A stretch of DNA of 64,000 nt from Streptomyces anulatus (GTDB lineage: Bacteria; Actinomycetota; Actinomycetes; Streptomycetales; Streptomycetaceae). Where the stretch lies: contig NZ_BMVK01000005.1 of assembly GCF_014650675.1 (NCBI RefSeq), positions 62,001-126,000 of the forward strand, in the 5' to 3' direction. Below are positions 15,470 through 23,866 of this stretch, one piece after another (the first letter of the stretch is position 1; every line of letters starts with the position of its first letter). The notes under the pieces were generated by a model. It did not search any database. It was not told the origin of the DNA and saw only the letters and a program-made list of their open reading frames with translations. The position numbers and the translations under genes are program-made.

Positions 15470-17118
15470 ACGCGCTCGTCCCGCTGCCCGTGCTGCTGCC
15501 CCTGTGCGCCACCGGCCTCAGCCTCGCCTTCGGCACCCGCCTGGGGCGCTTCCAGCGCTTCATCAGCGTCGCCGTGCTCTCCGCCGTACTCGCGCTCTCG
15601 GTGATCCTCATGATCGCCGCCGACCGGCACGGCCCGCTCTCCGTCCACCTCGGCGACTTCGCCCCGCCGCTCGGCATCACCCTGGTCGCCGACCGGCTGT
15701 CCGGGCTGATGCTCACGGTCTCCTCGGCCGTCACGCTCTGCGTGCTCGTCTACTCCCTCGGCCAGGGCATGACCGACCGCGACAAGGAGACCCCGCTCGC
15801 CGTCTTCCACCCCGCCTATCTGATCCTCGTCGCCGGGGTCTCCTGCACCTTCCTCGCCGGCGACCTCGTCAACCTCTACGTCGGCTTCGAGATCATGCTG
15901 GTCGCCAGCTTCGTCCTGCTCACCCTCGGCGGCACCGGACCCCGGATGCGGGCGGGCTCCACCTACGTGATCATCTCGCTGTTCTCCTCGATGCTCTTCC
16001 TCACCGCCATCGCCATGACGTACGCGGCCACCGGCACCGCCAACTTCGCCCAGCTCGCGGGACGGCTGGCCGACCTCCCCATCGGCGTACAGACCCTCAT
16101 CCAGGCGCTGCTGCTGACCGTCTTCGCGATCAAGGCCGCCGTCTTCCCGCTCGCCGCCTGGCTCCCCGACTCCTACCCGACCGCCCCGGCGCCCGTGACC
16201 GCCGTCTTCGCCGGACTCCTCACCAAGGTCGGCGTCTACTGCATGCTGCGCACCGAGACCCTGCTCTTCCCCGGCAACCGCCTCGGCGACCTCCTGATGG
16301 CCATCGCCCTGGCCTCGATGGTCATCGGCATCCTCGGCGCGGTCGCCCAGACCGACCTGAAGCGGCTGCTCTCCTTCACCCTGATCAGCCACATCGGCTA
16401 CATGGTCTTCGGGATCGGCCTCGCCACCCGTGAGGCGTACGGCGGGGCCATCGTGTACGTCGCCCACCACATCACCGTCCAGACGACCCTGTTCCTCGTC
16501 GCCGGGCTCATCGAACGCCGGGGCGGCACCACGGAGCTGACCCGGCTCGGCGGTCTGGCCAGGGCCGCGCCGATGCTCGCCGTGCTGTTCTTCGTCCCCG
16601 CGATGAACCTTGCCGGGATCCCCCCGCTGTCCGGCTTCATCGGCAAGCTCGGGCTGATGCGCGCCGGCGTCGCCGACGGCGGCGGCTGGGCCTGGCTGCT
16701 GGTCGCGGGCTCGGCGGCCACCAGCCTGCTGACGCTGTACGTGGTCGCCAAGGTCTGGAACCTGGCCTTCTGGCGGGCGGCCCCGCCCGGCCAGGCCGCC
16801 GCGGGTACGGTCCTGGAGTCCGGCGACGACAGCGACGACGACGCGGACGCGGGCCCCGACCGGATCCGCGGCACCGGTGACGAGGGCATCACACCGGCCC
16901 ACCGCCCGGCGGGACAGGCCGCCGGCGCGACTCTGCACGGACGGGCCGTCATCACCACCAGCCGGCTGCCCCGCCCGATGGTCGCGGCCACCGCGGCGAC
17001 CATCGGGATCGGCCTCGCCTTCACGGTGTTCGCCGACCCGCTCACCGCCTTCACCGACCGCACGGCCGCCGAACTCCTCCAGCGGACCCCGTACGTCCAG
17101 GAGGTGCTGGGCCGGTGA
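15466..17118 (+). CDS. mrpD: Mrp antiporter subunit D
   Basis: A 550-residue NuoM/NuoN-like membrane subunit of the antiporter. The helix VNLYVGFEIMLVASFVLL carries the conserved glutamate. FAIKAAVFPLAAWLPDSYP carries the lysine and the signature proline-rich loop. TDLKRLLSFTLISHIGYM follows. A soluble acidic insert lies near residues 440-490 before the last helix. GAGGAG precedes the ATG and both ends overlap neighbours by four bases. With A it forms the ion-translocating pair. Confidence 0.93.
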   Translation: MNALVPLPVLLPLCATGLSLAFGTRLGRFQRFISVAVLSAVLALSVILMIAADRHGPLSVHLGDFAPPLGITLVADRLSGLMLTVSSAVTLCVLVYSLGQGMTDRDKETPLAVFHPAYLILVAGVSCTFLAGDLVNLYVGFEIMLVASFVLLTLGGTGPRMRAGSTYVIISLFSSMLFLTAIAMTYAATGTANFAQLAGRLADLPIGVQTLIQALLLTVFAIKAAVFPLAAWLPDSYPTAPAPVTAVFAGLLTKVGVYCMLRTETLLFPGNRLGDLLMAIALASMVIGILGAVAQTDLKRLLSFTLISHIGYMVFGIGLATREAYGGAIVYVAHHITVQTTLFLVAGLIERRGGTTELTRLGGLARAAPMLAVLFFVPAMNLAGIPPLSGFIGKLGLMRAGVADGGGWAWLLVAGSAATSLLTLYVVAKVWNLAFWRAAPPGQAAAGTVLESGDDSDDDADAGPDRIRGTGDEGITPAHRPAGQAAGATLHGRAVITTSRLPRPMVAATAATIGIGLAFTVFADPLTAFTDRTAAELLQRTPYVQEVLGR

Positions 17119-17744
17119 AACGCATCCTGCGCCTCTCGTTCCGCAACGCCGATCTGCCGCCCCTGAGCGCCGAGTTCGGCACCCGCCGGCGGCGCGTGCT
17201 GGACCTGCCGCTGATCGCCTGGCTCACCCTCATCTGGGTGCTGCTCTGGTCCACCCTCACCTGGGCCAACGTCATCACCGGCCTGGTCGTCTCGGTCGCC
17301 GTCTGCCTCGCCTTCCCGCTGCCCCGGGTCGACCTCGGACTGCGGCTCCACCCCTGGGGCATCCTGCGGCTGGTCTCCTATCTCCTCCACGACATGTACA
17401 CCTCCGGGGTGAAGGTCACCCGGCAGATCTTCTTCGGCCTGCCGCACCGGGCCGCCGTGATCGGGGTGCCCCTGCGCTGCCGCAGCGACCTGATGCTCGC
17501 GGCCACCGCCGTCGCCGTCTCCAACGTCCCCGGCGGCTCCATCATCGAGGTGCGCCGGGCCACCGCCACGGTCTTCCTGCACGTCCTGGACGCCGACCGT
17601 CCCGAGGAGCTCGAAGCCGCCCGGCGCCAGGTGTGGCGGATCGAGGAACTGACCGTACGGGCCTTCGGGACCCCCGACGAGATCGCCCGGGTCGCCGAAC
17701 CCCCGCCACCGCCCCAGCTCGCCGCCGGGAGGCCCGCACCATGA
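17115..17744 (+). CDS. mrpE: Mrp antiporter subunit E
   Basis: A 209-residue MrpE homologue with N-terminal membrane helices (LIAWLTLIWVLLWSTLTWANV) and a cytoplasmic domain containing the family motif NVPGGSIIEV. Subunit E is needed for assembly of the complex rather than ion passage in Bacillus. The C-terminus adds a proline-rich tail. GTG 17115 overlaps the subunit D stop. Confidence 0.92.
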   Translation: MKRILRLSFRNADLPPLSAEFGTRRRRVLDLPLIAWLTLIWVLLWSTLTWANVITGLVVSVAVCLAFPLPRVDLGLRLHPWGILRLVSYLLHDMYTSGVKVTRQIFFGLPHRAAVIGVPLRCRSDLMLAATAVAVSNVPGGSIIEVRRATATVFLHVLDADRPEELEAARRQVWRIEELTVRAFGTPDEIARVAEPPPPPQLAAGRPAP

Positions 17745-18064
17745 TCGCGCCCGAACAGGTCGACCGCGTCCTGCTGACCGCCGCCGTCGTCCTGATCCTG
17801 CTCGCCGGGGCCCTGCTGCTGGCCCGGATCTGGCGGGGCCCCTCCATGCTGGACCGGGCGATCTCGCTGGACGTCTGCGCCGCCCTGATCATCGCCGGAC
17901 TCGCCGCCAAATCGGCGTTCGCCCGGGACCCGTTCTACTTCCCGATCATGCTGGTGCTGGCGTTCCTCGGGTTCACCGGCTCGGTGGGCATCGCCCGCTT
18001 CATCGCCGTACGCGACCGGCCCCGCCCCCCGCACCCCGACGACACCCAGGAGGGCCCGCGGTGA
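17741..18064 (+). CDS. mrpF: Mrp antiporter subunit F
   Basis: A 107-residue protein with three membrane helices and the family pattern RIWRGPSMLDRAISLDV. The short proline-rich end is cytoplasmic. It overlaps subunits E and G by four bases each and is a structural part of the antiporter complex. Confidence 0.92.
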   Translation: MIAPEQVDRVLLTAAVVLILLAGALLLARIWRGPSMLDRAISLDVCAALIIAGLAAKSAFARDPFYFPIMLVLAFLGFTGSVGIARFIAVRDRPRPPHPDDTQEGPR

Positions 18065-18414
18065 GTCTCTGGCTCCAGATCGTCGACACGGCCGGCGCCG
18101 CACTGCTGTTCATCGGCGCCGCGATCTGTCTGCTCGGGGTGATCGGCATGATCCGGCTGCCCGACGTCCTCTCCCGCAGCCACGCGGCGACCAAGCCGCA
18201 GACCCTCGGCATGATCCTGGTGCTGGCCGGGGTCGCGCTGCGGCTGCGCAGCGGCATGGATCTCGCGACCCTCGGCCTCATCGCCTTCTTCCAGATGCTC
18301 ACCGGCCCGGTGGCCTCGCACCTGGTGGCCCGTTCCGCGTACCGCACCGGTCAGATCGACCACGGTGATCTGCTCTTCGACGAACTCGACGAGCAGCTCA
18401 CCGAGGGCAAGTGA
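18061..18414 (+). CDS. mrpG: Mrp antiporter subunit G
   Basis: A 117-residue MrpG/PhaG-type membrane protein, recognised by GVIGMIRLPDVLSRSHAATK and MILVLAGVALRL. It is last in the operon. The convergent SnoaL-like gene ends 16 bases beyond its stop, leaving little room for a terminator; none was seen. Confidence 0.92.
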   Translation: MSLWLQIVDTAGAALLFIGAAICLLGVIGMIRLPDVLSRSHAATKPQTLGMILVLAGVALRLRSGMDLATLGLIAFFQMLTGPVASHLVARSAYRTGQIDHGDLLFDELDEQLTEGK

Positions 18415-18430
18415 GCGCCCGGCGGCGCGT

Positions 18431-18799
18431 TCACGCCTCCGGCACGCGGTCCAGGAACCCGCTCACCGAACTGATCCGGCCGTCCTCGGCGAGCCGGGCC
18501 ACATCGAACCCGGCCACCGGCGCGGAGCCGTCCGCCGGGGAGACCAGCTCCCAGGCGAACCGGACCAGGTCGTGGTGCCCGTCGGCCGTCCCGGCGGGCC
18601 GGAAGCGGAAGCCGGGGAACTGCTCGTGCACGCCGCCGATCACGGCCGCCAGCCCCTCGTGCCCCCGCACATCGGCCAGCGGGTCGGTGTAGCGGGCGTC
18701 GGCGGTGAACGCGGCGGCCACGGCCTTCGCCCGCTCCTCGGCCCCGGTGGTGTTCCAGGCGGCGAAGTAGCGCTGGACGGCCTCGTCGTACCCGGTCAT
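18431..18799 (-). CDS. SnoaL-like / NTF2-fold protein
   Basis: A 122-residue alpha+beta-barrel protein of the nuclear-transport-factor-2 superfamily, with the usual N-terminal helix VQRYFAAWNTTG and a WELV...GFDVARL strand pattern. Members range from polyketide cyclases to stress-related proteins, and no catalytic role can be claimed. ATG 18799 has GGAGAGGG upstream. It is monocistronic and convergent with mrpG. Confidence 0.8.
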   Translation of the reverse strand: MTGYDEAVQRYFAAWNTTGAEERAKAVAAAFTADARYTDPLADVRGHEGLAAVIGGVHEQFPGFRFRPAGTADGHHDLVRFAWELVSPADGSAPVAGFDVARLAEDGRISSVSGFLDRVPEA

Positions 18800-18974
18800 G
18801 GTGTGCCCTCTCCTCGTGCGCCCCGGTGGTCCGGGGCGGTGACCCCACCTTGGCCCGGGGGCTCGGGCACCGTCGATTACCCCGGAGGTAAGGGGGCTCC
18901 GTCTGCCGGTCCGCCGCCGGGCGTAGGGTCGAAGGAGGTCGCGCATCGCGCATGTCGAGCGGGGGCAGGGAACC

Positions 18975-19520
18975 ATGACGTACGGAACGGTCACGACGGT
19001 CAGCGCGGGCGGCGGGCACACGTTCAGCAAGGCGAACCGGGACAGCGTGACGCTGCTCGCCGGGCTCGGGGTCGAGGGGGACGCCCACGCGGGCGTGACG
19101 GTCAAGCACCGTTCCCGGGTCGCGCAGGACCCCACCCGGCCCAATCTGCGGCAGGTCCACCTGATCCACGAGGAGCTGTTCACGGAGCTGTCCGGCGCCG
19201 GATTCACCGTGGCCCCCGGAGAGCTGGGCGAGAACCTCACCACCCGGGGCATCGACCTGCTCGCCCTCCCCACCGGCACCCTGCTGAGGATCGGCGACGA
19301 CGCGGTCGTCGAGGTCACCGGCCTGCGCAACCCCTGCCTCCAGATCGAGGCCTTCCAGGAAGGGCTGCTGAAGCAGGTCGTCGGCCGGGACGCGACGGGT
19401 GCGGTCGTGCGCAAGGCGGGTGTCATGAGCGTGGTCCGGCAGGGCGGTGTGATCCGCACCGGCGACACGGTCGCCGCCGAACTCCCCGGGGGCCCGCACC
19501 GCCCGCTGGAACGCGTCTGA
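18975..19520 (+). CDS. MOSC-domain protein
   Basis: A 181-residue stand-alone MOSC (molybdenum cofactor sulfurase C-terminal) domain. The characteristic GVEGDAHAG is at residues 32-40 and the conserved cysteine is C121 in LRNPCLQIEAF. GELGENLTT is also typical. Stand-alone bacterial MOSC proteins such as YiiM act in molybdenum-cofactor-dependent reduction; no partner reductase is adjacent. A GGGGGCAGGG stretch precedes the ATG. Confidence 0.88.
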   Translation: MTYGTVTTVSAGGGHTFSKANRDSVTLLAGLGVEGDAHAGVTVKHRSRVAQDPTRPNLRQVHLIHEELFTELSGAGFTVAPGELGENLTTRGIDLLALPTGTLLRIGDDAVVEVTGLRNPCLQIEAFQEGLLKQVVGRDATGAVVRKAGVMSVVRQGGVIRTGDTVAAELPGGPHRPLERV

Positions 19521-19587
19521 ATCCCCTCACCGCCCGGTCCCCGCCAAAGCGCCCACGGGCCGGTGTCCGCATGTCATGATGCGGGCA

Positions 19588-20349
19588 ATGCCGGACGCTG
19601 GGGGGCGTATGGGAAGCACGGGCACAGTGCTGCGCGAATTGCGCGGTGCACAGAAGAGCGCCAAGGGCGTCTCGCTCTATTCGAGGTATGTGAACCGGCC
19701 CGCCGGGCGGGTGCTCGCGGCCGGGGCGTACCGGGCGGGTGTGACACCCAATCACGTCACGCTCATCAGCGCGCTGTTCACCTACGGCGCACTGGCGTCG
19801 GTCGCGCTCGTCGAGCCGTCCTGGACGCTCGGCGTCCTGGTCTGGGCGGCCCTCGCGGTCGGCTTCGCCTTCGACTCCGCCGACGGGCAGCTCGCCCGGC
19901 TCACCGGCCGGGGAGGCCCCGACGGGGAGTGGCTGGACCATGTCGTGGACTGCGGGAAGCTGCTGCTCGTCCACGCCGCCGTTCTGATCTCCTTCTACCG
20001 CTTCGGTGAACTGCCCTCGGAAGCCTGGCTGTTGCTTCCCCTGGGCTTCCAGCTGGCGGCGGTGGTGACCTTCTGCGCGGGGCTGCTGCGCGAACAGCTC
20101 GGCAAGGCGGCGGTGAGCGCCCGGGGCCCGTCCTGGGCGGCGCCGGCGTCGGCGCCGCCCGTCTCGCGGGTGCGGGCCGCGGCGCTGCTGCCCGCCGACT
20201 ACGGGGTGTTCTGCCTGGTGTTTTTGCTGCTCGGCGCACCCGGGGCCTTCCGCGCCGGGTACGCCGCGCTCGCGGTGGTGCACACGCTGTTCCTGGCGCT
20301 CTTCCTCGCCAAGTGGTTCAGGGAGCTGAAAGCGCTCCGGGCCGGCTGA
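19588..20349 (+). CDS. CDP-alcohol phosphatidyltransferase-family membrane enzyme
   Basis: A protein of about 253 residues with six likely helices and the full family motif D-G-x2-A-R-x8-G-x3-D-x3-D (D99-G100, A103-R104, G113, D117, D121). Members transfer a phospho-alcohol from a CDP donor to an acceptor at the membrane. ATG 19588 is used; ATG 19576 and ATG 19609 (behind GGGGGG) are alternatives. It is convergent with a cytidylyltransferase gene, overlapping it by 32 bases. The pair could make and consume one CDP-alcohol for decoration of the neighbouring glycan. The acceptor is unknown. Confidence 0.85.
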   Translation: MPDAGGRMGSTGTVLRELRGAQKSAKGVSLYSRYVNRPAGRVLAAGAYRAGVTPNHVTLISALFTYGALASVALVEPSWTLGVLVWAALAVGFAFDSADGQLARLTGRGGPDGEWLDHVVDCGKLLLVHAAVLISFYRFGELPSEAWLLLPLGFQLAAVVTFCAGLLREQLGKAAVSARGPSWAAPASAPPVSRVRAAALLPADYGVFCLVFLLLGAPGAFRAGYAALAVVHTLFLALFLAKWFRELKALRAG

Positions 20350-20767
20350 CGAGCACGTCCAGCGCCCGGCGCAACTGGGTGCTGGACGTGTGCACGGTGT
20401 ACGGGAAGTAGACGACCTCCACGCCCACTTCGGCGAAGTCGCGTTCCAGCTTCTCCCCCTTCTCCGTGCCCCGCCAGTCGTCGCCCTTGAAGATCACGTC
20501 GAACCGGACCTGCTGCCAGGTCTCGACCTTGTCCGGCACGGTCTCCACGAACGCGGCGTCCACGAAGCGCACGCTGCGGACGATCTCCAGTCGTTCGCGG
20601 AGCGGGATCATCGGCGTGTGGCCCTTGGCGAGGGCGGCCATCTCGTCCGACACGACCCCCGCGACCAGGTAGTCGCACTGGCTGCGGGCGTGCCGCAGGA
20701 TGTTGAGGTGCCCGACGTGGAACAGGTCGTACACCCCGGGTGCGTAACCCACCCTGTGCTGCACCAT
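20318..20767 (-). CDS. Cytidylyltransferase, glycerol-3-phosphate cytidylyltransferase type
   Basis: A 149-residue nucleotidyltransferase. The HxGH motif is within GVYDLFHVGHLN (HVGH at 17-20) and the second nucleotide-binding motif is HTSSTQLRR near 126-134. The family forms CDP-glycerol or similar activated alcohols from CTP. ATG 20767 sits behind GGGGGAGAG. It is divergent from the first glycosyltransferase of the glycan locus and convergent with the CDP-alcohol transferase. Ethanolamine- or other alcohol-phosphate substrates cannot be excluded. Confidence 0.85.
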   Translation of the reverse strand: MVQHRVGYAPGVYDLFHVGHLNILRHARSQCDYLVAGVVSDEMAALAKGHTPMIPLRERLEIVRSVRFVDAAFVETVPDKVETWQQVRFDVIFKGDDWRGTEKGEKLERDFAEVGVEVVYFPYTVHTSSTQLRRALDVLVSRPGALSAP

Positions 20768-20830
20768 CCGTATCTCTCCCCCCACGGTGAACGTGATCCG
20801 GTGATGTTCCAACGACCTTACTGTGAAGAA

Positions 20831-20859
20831 CACTTGTGCAAGCCGTGAACGGATAAGCT
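20831..20859 (+). promoter_or_regulatory. Candidate promoter of the glycan assembly operon
   Basis: CACTTG (20831-20836) and TAAGCT (20854-20859) are 17 bases apart, some 60 bases before the glycosyltransferase start. The -35 match is weak. A similar CACTTG/TAGGCT pair, with 15-base spacing, precedes the second GT4 gene at 26690. Confidence 0.25.
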
Positions 20860-20918
20860 CGACAGGGGCTGTTCCCCGGTGGGGACAGTGGCTGTCGTGG
20901 GGGGAAGGCGATCGTCCG

Positions 20919-22181
20919 ATGTCCGAAACGTCAAGGCCCAGTCCGCTGCGGGACCGCCGACTCCTGGTGGTTTCGACCAACTACGCACCGGAGCTCACCG
21001 GCATAGGCCCGTACGCCACCCAACTGGCCGAGCACTGGGCCGAGTCCGGCGCCCGCGTCCGGGCACTCACCGGCATGCCGCACTACCCCTCCTGGCGGCT
21101 GGAGGAGGAGTACCGGGGCGTCTGGAGAACGGTGGAGATACGCGGCGGAGTCGGCGTGCACCGGCGCCGGCACTATGTGCCACCCCGTCAGACCGCGCTC
21201 AAGCGGGCCGCGTTCGAGGCGAGCGTCCTCGCGACCGGGCTGTTCGCTCCACCGCCCGGACGCCCCGACGTCGTGATCTCCCAGATGCCCAGCCTCGCCG
21301 GCGGCGTCATCGGGGCCCGCCTCGCCCGGCGCCACGGCGTCCCCCATCTGCCCGTCGTCCAGGACCTGATGGGGGCGGCAGCCGCGCAGAGCGGCATCCG
21401 GGGCGGCGGCAGGGCCGCCTCGGTCGCCGCGGCCGCCGAGCGGTACGCCCTGCGCGGGGCCGCCCTCGTCGGCGTCATCCACGAGAGCTTCGTCCCCGGC
21501 GTCACCGCTCTCGGCGTTGACCCCGGCCGCATCCGCATCGTCCCCAACTGGACCCATGTGCGGGGCCCCACCGCCGACCGGGCCGCGACCCGGGCCCGGC
21601 TCGGCTGGCCCGAGGGCGCCCCGGTCGTCCTGCACTCCGGGAACATGGGCCTCAAGCAGGGCCTGGACGTCCTGGTGGACACCGCCCGCATCGCCCCGGA
21701 CGTCCGCGTCGTCCTGATGGGCGACGGCAACCAGCGCGACGCCCTGCGCGCCCGCGCCGAGGGACTGGCCAACGTGGACTTCCTGGAGCCCGCGGCCGCC
21801 GAGGAGTTCACCGACGTCCTCGCCGCCGCCGACGTCCTGGCGGTCACCCAGCGCGCCTCGGTCCTCGACATGAGCGTCCCCTCCAAGCTCACCTCCTACT
21901 TCACCTCGGGACGCCCCGTGATCGCCTCCGTCGCCGACGAGGGCGGCACCGCCGACGAGGTCCGCCGCTCGGGAGCCGGGGTCCTCGTCGCTCCCGAGGA
22001 TCCGGCCGCCCTGCTCGAAGCGCTGCGGAAGCTGGCCGCCGACCCGGCAGCCGCCGACGCCCTCGGGGCCGAGGGCCCGCGCTACGTCGCCCGCCATCTG
22101 AGCCGGGAGGCGGGCCTCGCCCGGTTCGACGCCCTGCTCGCCGAGGTCCTGCCGGACGCACAAGGGAGCCCCCGCCGATGA
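20919..22181 (+). CDS. Glycosyltransferase family 4 (WbuB-like)
   Basis: A 420-residue GT-B-fold retaining glycosyltransferase. The N-terminal acceptor lobe starts LLVVSTNYAPELTGIGPYA. The C-terminal donor lobe shows HSGNMGLKQGLDVLV and the loop ADVLAVTQRASVLDMSVPSKL. WbuB-like enzymes add a sugar to an undecaprenyl-diphosphate-linked intermediate. It is the first of three coupled genes (ATGA overlap with the next). The start at 20919 follows a guanine-rich GTGGGGGGAAGG. Confidence 0.9.
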   Translation: MSETSRPSPLRDRRLLVVSTNYAPELTGIGPYATQLAEHWAESGARVRALTGMPHYPSWRLEEEYRGVWRTVEIRGGVGVHRRRHYVPPRQTALKRAAFEASVLATGLFAPPPGRPDVVISQMPSLAGGVIGARLARRHGVPHLPVVQDLMGAAAAQSGIRGGGRAASVAAAAERYALRGAALVGVIHESFVPGVTALGVDPGRIRIVPNWTHVRGPTADRAATRARLGWPEGAPVVLHSGNMGLKQGLDVLVDTARIAPDVRVVLMGDGNQRDALRARAEGLANVDFLEPAAAEEFTDVLAAADVLAVTQRASVLDMSVPSKLTSYFTSGRPVIASVADEGGTADEVRRSGAGVLVAPEDPAALLEALRKLAADPAAADALGAEGPRYVARHLSREAGLARFDALLAEVLPDAQGSPRR

Positions 22182-23866
22182 CACCCCATCACCGCGCCCC
22201 GGACGACCAGGACGAGCCGGCGCTCCTGCGCGACCAGTTCCGCCAACTCCTGCGCTACCGCTCCCTGCTGGCCTGCGGCGTCGCCGTCGGCCTGCTCGGC
22301 GGCGGCTATCTCGCCCTCGGCGGCGAGGACGTCTACACCGCCACCGGCGAGGTGCTCGTACGCTCCGCGATCTCCGACCCCTTCGCCGCCGGATCGACCG
22401 CGGACAAGGGCATCAACATCGGCTCCGAGCGCCAGACCGCCGTCAGCGACACGGTGGGCACCCTGGCAGCCGGGACCCTCCTCAAGGCGGGCGACGACGT
22501 CACCGCCCGCAAGCTGCTCACCGGGCTCCAGGTCACCAACCCGCCCAACACCCTCACCCTCCGCTTCTCCTACACGGCCGCCACCCCCGAACAGGCCCGC
22601 GCCCGCGCCGAAGCCCTCGCCGGGGCCTATCTGGCCCACCGCAAGGCGCGCACCGAGGAGAGCATCCAGAACATGTCCGACGGCTACCGGGCCCAGCTCG
22701 GCCCGCTGGAGGAGAAGCGCGACCTCCTGGAGGACCAGATAGGGGCGGGCGCGGAGGACGACGTCAGCAGCGCCCGCGCCAACATCATCGTCTCCATCTC
22801 CGAGCTGAGCCGGAAGATCTCCGAACTGAAGGCCCTGGACACCACCCCCGGCTACCTCAACAAGAAGCCCGTCGCCCCCACCGCGCCCACCGGTGCGGGA
22901 CTGCCCCTCCTGCTCGGGCTCGGCGGCGTCGTCGGCCTCGCGCTGGGGCTGCTGCTCTCCTGGGTGCGCCTCGTCTTCGACCCCGCCGTACGCTCCACCC
23001 GCGAACTCGTCCACTCGCTCGGCGCACCCCTGCTCGGCACCCTGCCCCGGGAACGCGCCGCCGCGGGCAGCCTGCTCGCCATCGGCCGCGGCGGCTCCCG
23101 GCTGGCCGAGGAGTACCGCGCCGTCGCCTTCCGGCTCGCCTACGACCCGTCGTTCGCCGAGAGCCGCCGCCTGCTGGTCACCGCCCCGCGCGGCGACAGC
23201 ACGGCGGCCGCCGCCGCTGCCGCCAACCTGGCCGCCGCCTTCGCCGAGATGGGCCGCGACGTCCTGCTCGTCGAGGCCGACCTGCGCACCCCCTCGCTCG
23301 CCCGCGACCTGGGCTCCGCCGCCCACGGGATGCGCCCACCGCGCTGGGCGGCCGGGGAGGGCGACGGCAGCTGGCCCACCGGCGGCCGCACCCATGTGGA
23401 CGTGCCCGGATCCGGGGCCTTCGCCCTGATCCCCGGGACCACCGTCGACAACGTCCCGCGCGCCCTGACCTCCCCGCCCGTCGGCCGCATCGTCGCCGAG
23501 GCCGACCGGCCCGGCAATGTCGTCATCGTCCTCGCCCCGCCCGTCCTGTCCTACGCGGACGCGGTCGCTCTCGTCGACCGGGTGGAGGGCGTCATGATCG
23601 TCTGCGACCCGCGCGAGGTGCACCGCAGCGACCTGGAACGCATCCGCGAGATCATCGGAGCCTCCGGAGGATCCGTACTCGGCGCGCTGCTCCACCCGGG
23701 CCGGGGCCGACTGCGCCGCGCGCGGCGACGGGCGAAGCCGACGCGACGCCGGGGCGACGGCGGCGGGCCCGCCGCCACTACCGAGCCGGACGCTCCCGAG
23801 AACACCGGTGATCCCACCGAGACCCTCGGCCTGCGTACCTTCACCCTGCCGGCCGCGCGCCGGTGA
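22178..23866 (+). CDS. Chain-length-determinant (Wzz)/BY-kinase-like protein lacking a functional Walker A
   Basis: A 562-residue protein with two membrane helices (about residues 29-48 and 240-262) flanking an extracellular Wzz domain with a coiled coil. A cytoplasmic P-loop-like domain follows. In bacterial tyrosine kinases this domain reads GEGKST; here residues 335-342 are TAPRGDST, so the catalytic lysine is missing. Walker A' survives as VLLVEADLR (362-370). The usual tyrosine-rich tail is absent; the end is Arg-rich, then acidic. It probably sets polymer length structurally rather than by phosphorylation. It is coupled to the glycosyltransferase before and the flippase after. Confidence 0.85.
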   Translation: MTPHHRAPDDQDEPALLRDQFRQLLRYRSLLACGVAVGLLGGGYLALGGEDVYTATGEVLVRSAISDPFAAGSTADKGINIGSERQTAVSDTVGTLAAGTLLKAGDDVTARKLLTGLQVTNPPNTLTLRFSYTAATPEQARARAEALAGAYLAHRKARTEESIQNMSDGYRAQLGPLEEKRDLLEDQIGAGAEDDVSSARANIIVSISELSRKISELKALDTTPGYLNKKPVAPTAPTGAGLPLLLGLGGVVGLALGLLLSWVRLVFDPAVRSTRELVHSLGAPLLGTLPRERAAAGSLLAIGRGGSRLAEEYRAVAFRLAYDPSFAESRRLLVTAPRGDSTAAAAAAANLAAAFAEMGRDVLLVEADLRTPSLARDLGSAAHGMRPPRWAAGEGDGSWPTGGRTHVDVPGSGAFALIPGTTVDNVPRALTSPPVGRIVAEADRPGNVVIVLAPPVLSYADAVALVDRVEGVMIVCDPREVHRSDLERIREIIGASGGSVLGALLHPGRGRLRRARRRAKPTRRRGDGGGPAATTEPDAPENTGDPTETLGLRTFTLPAARR

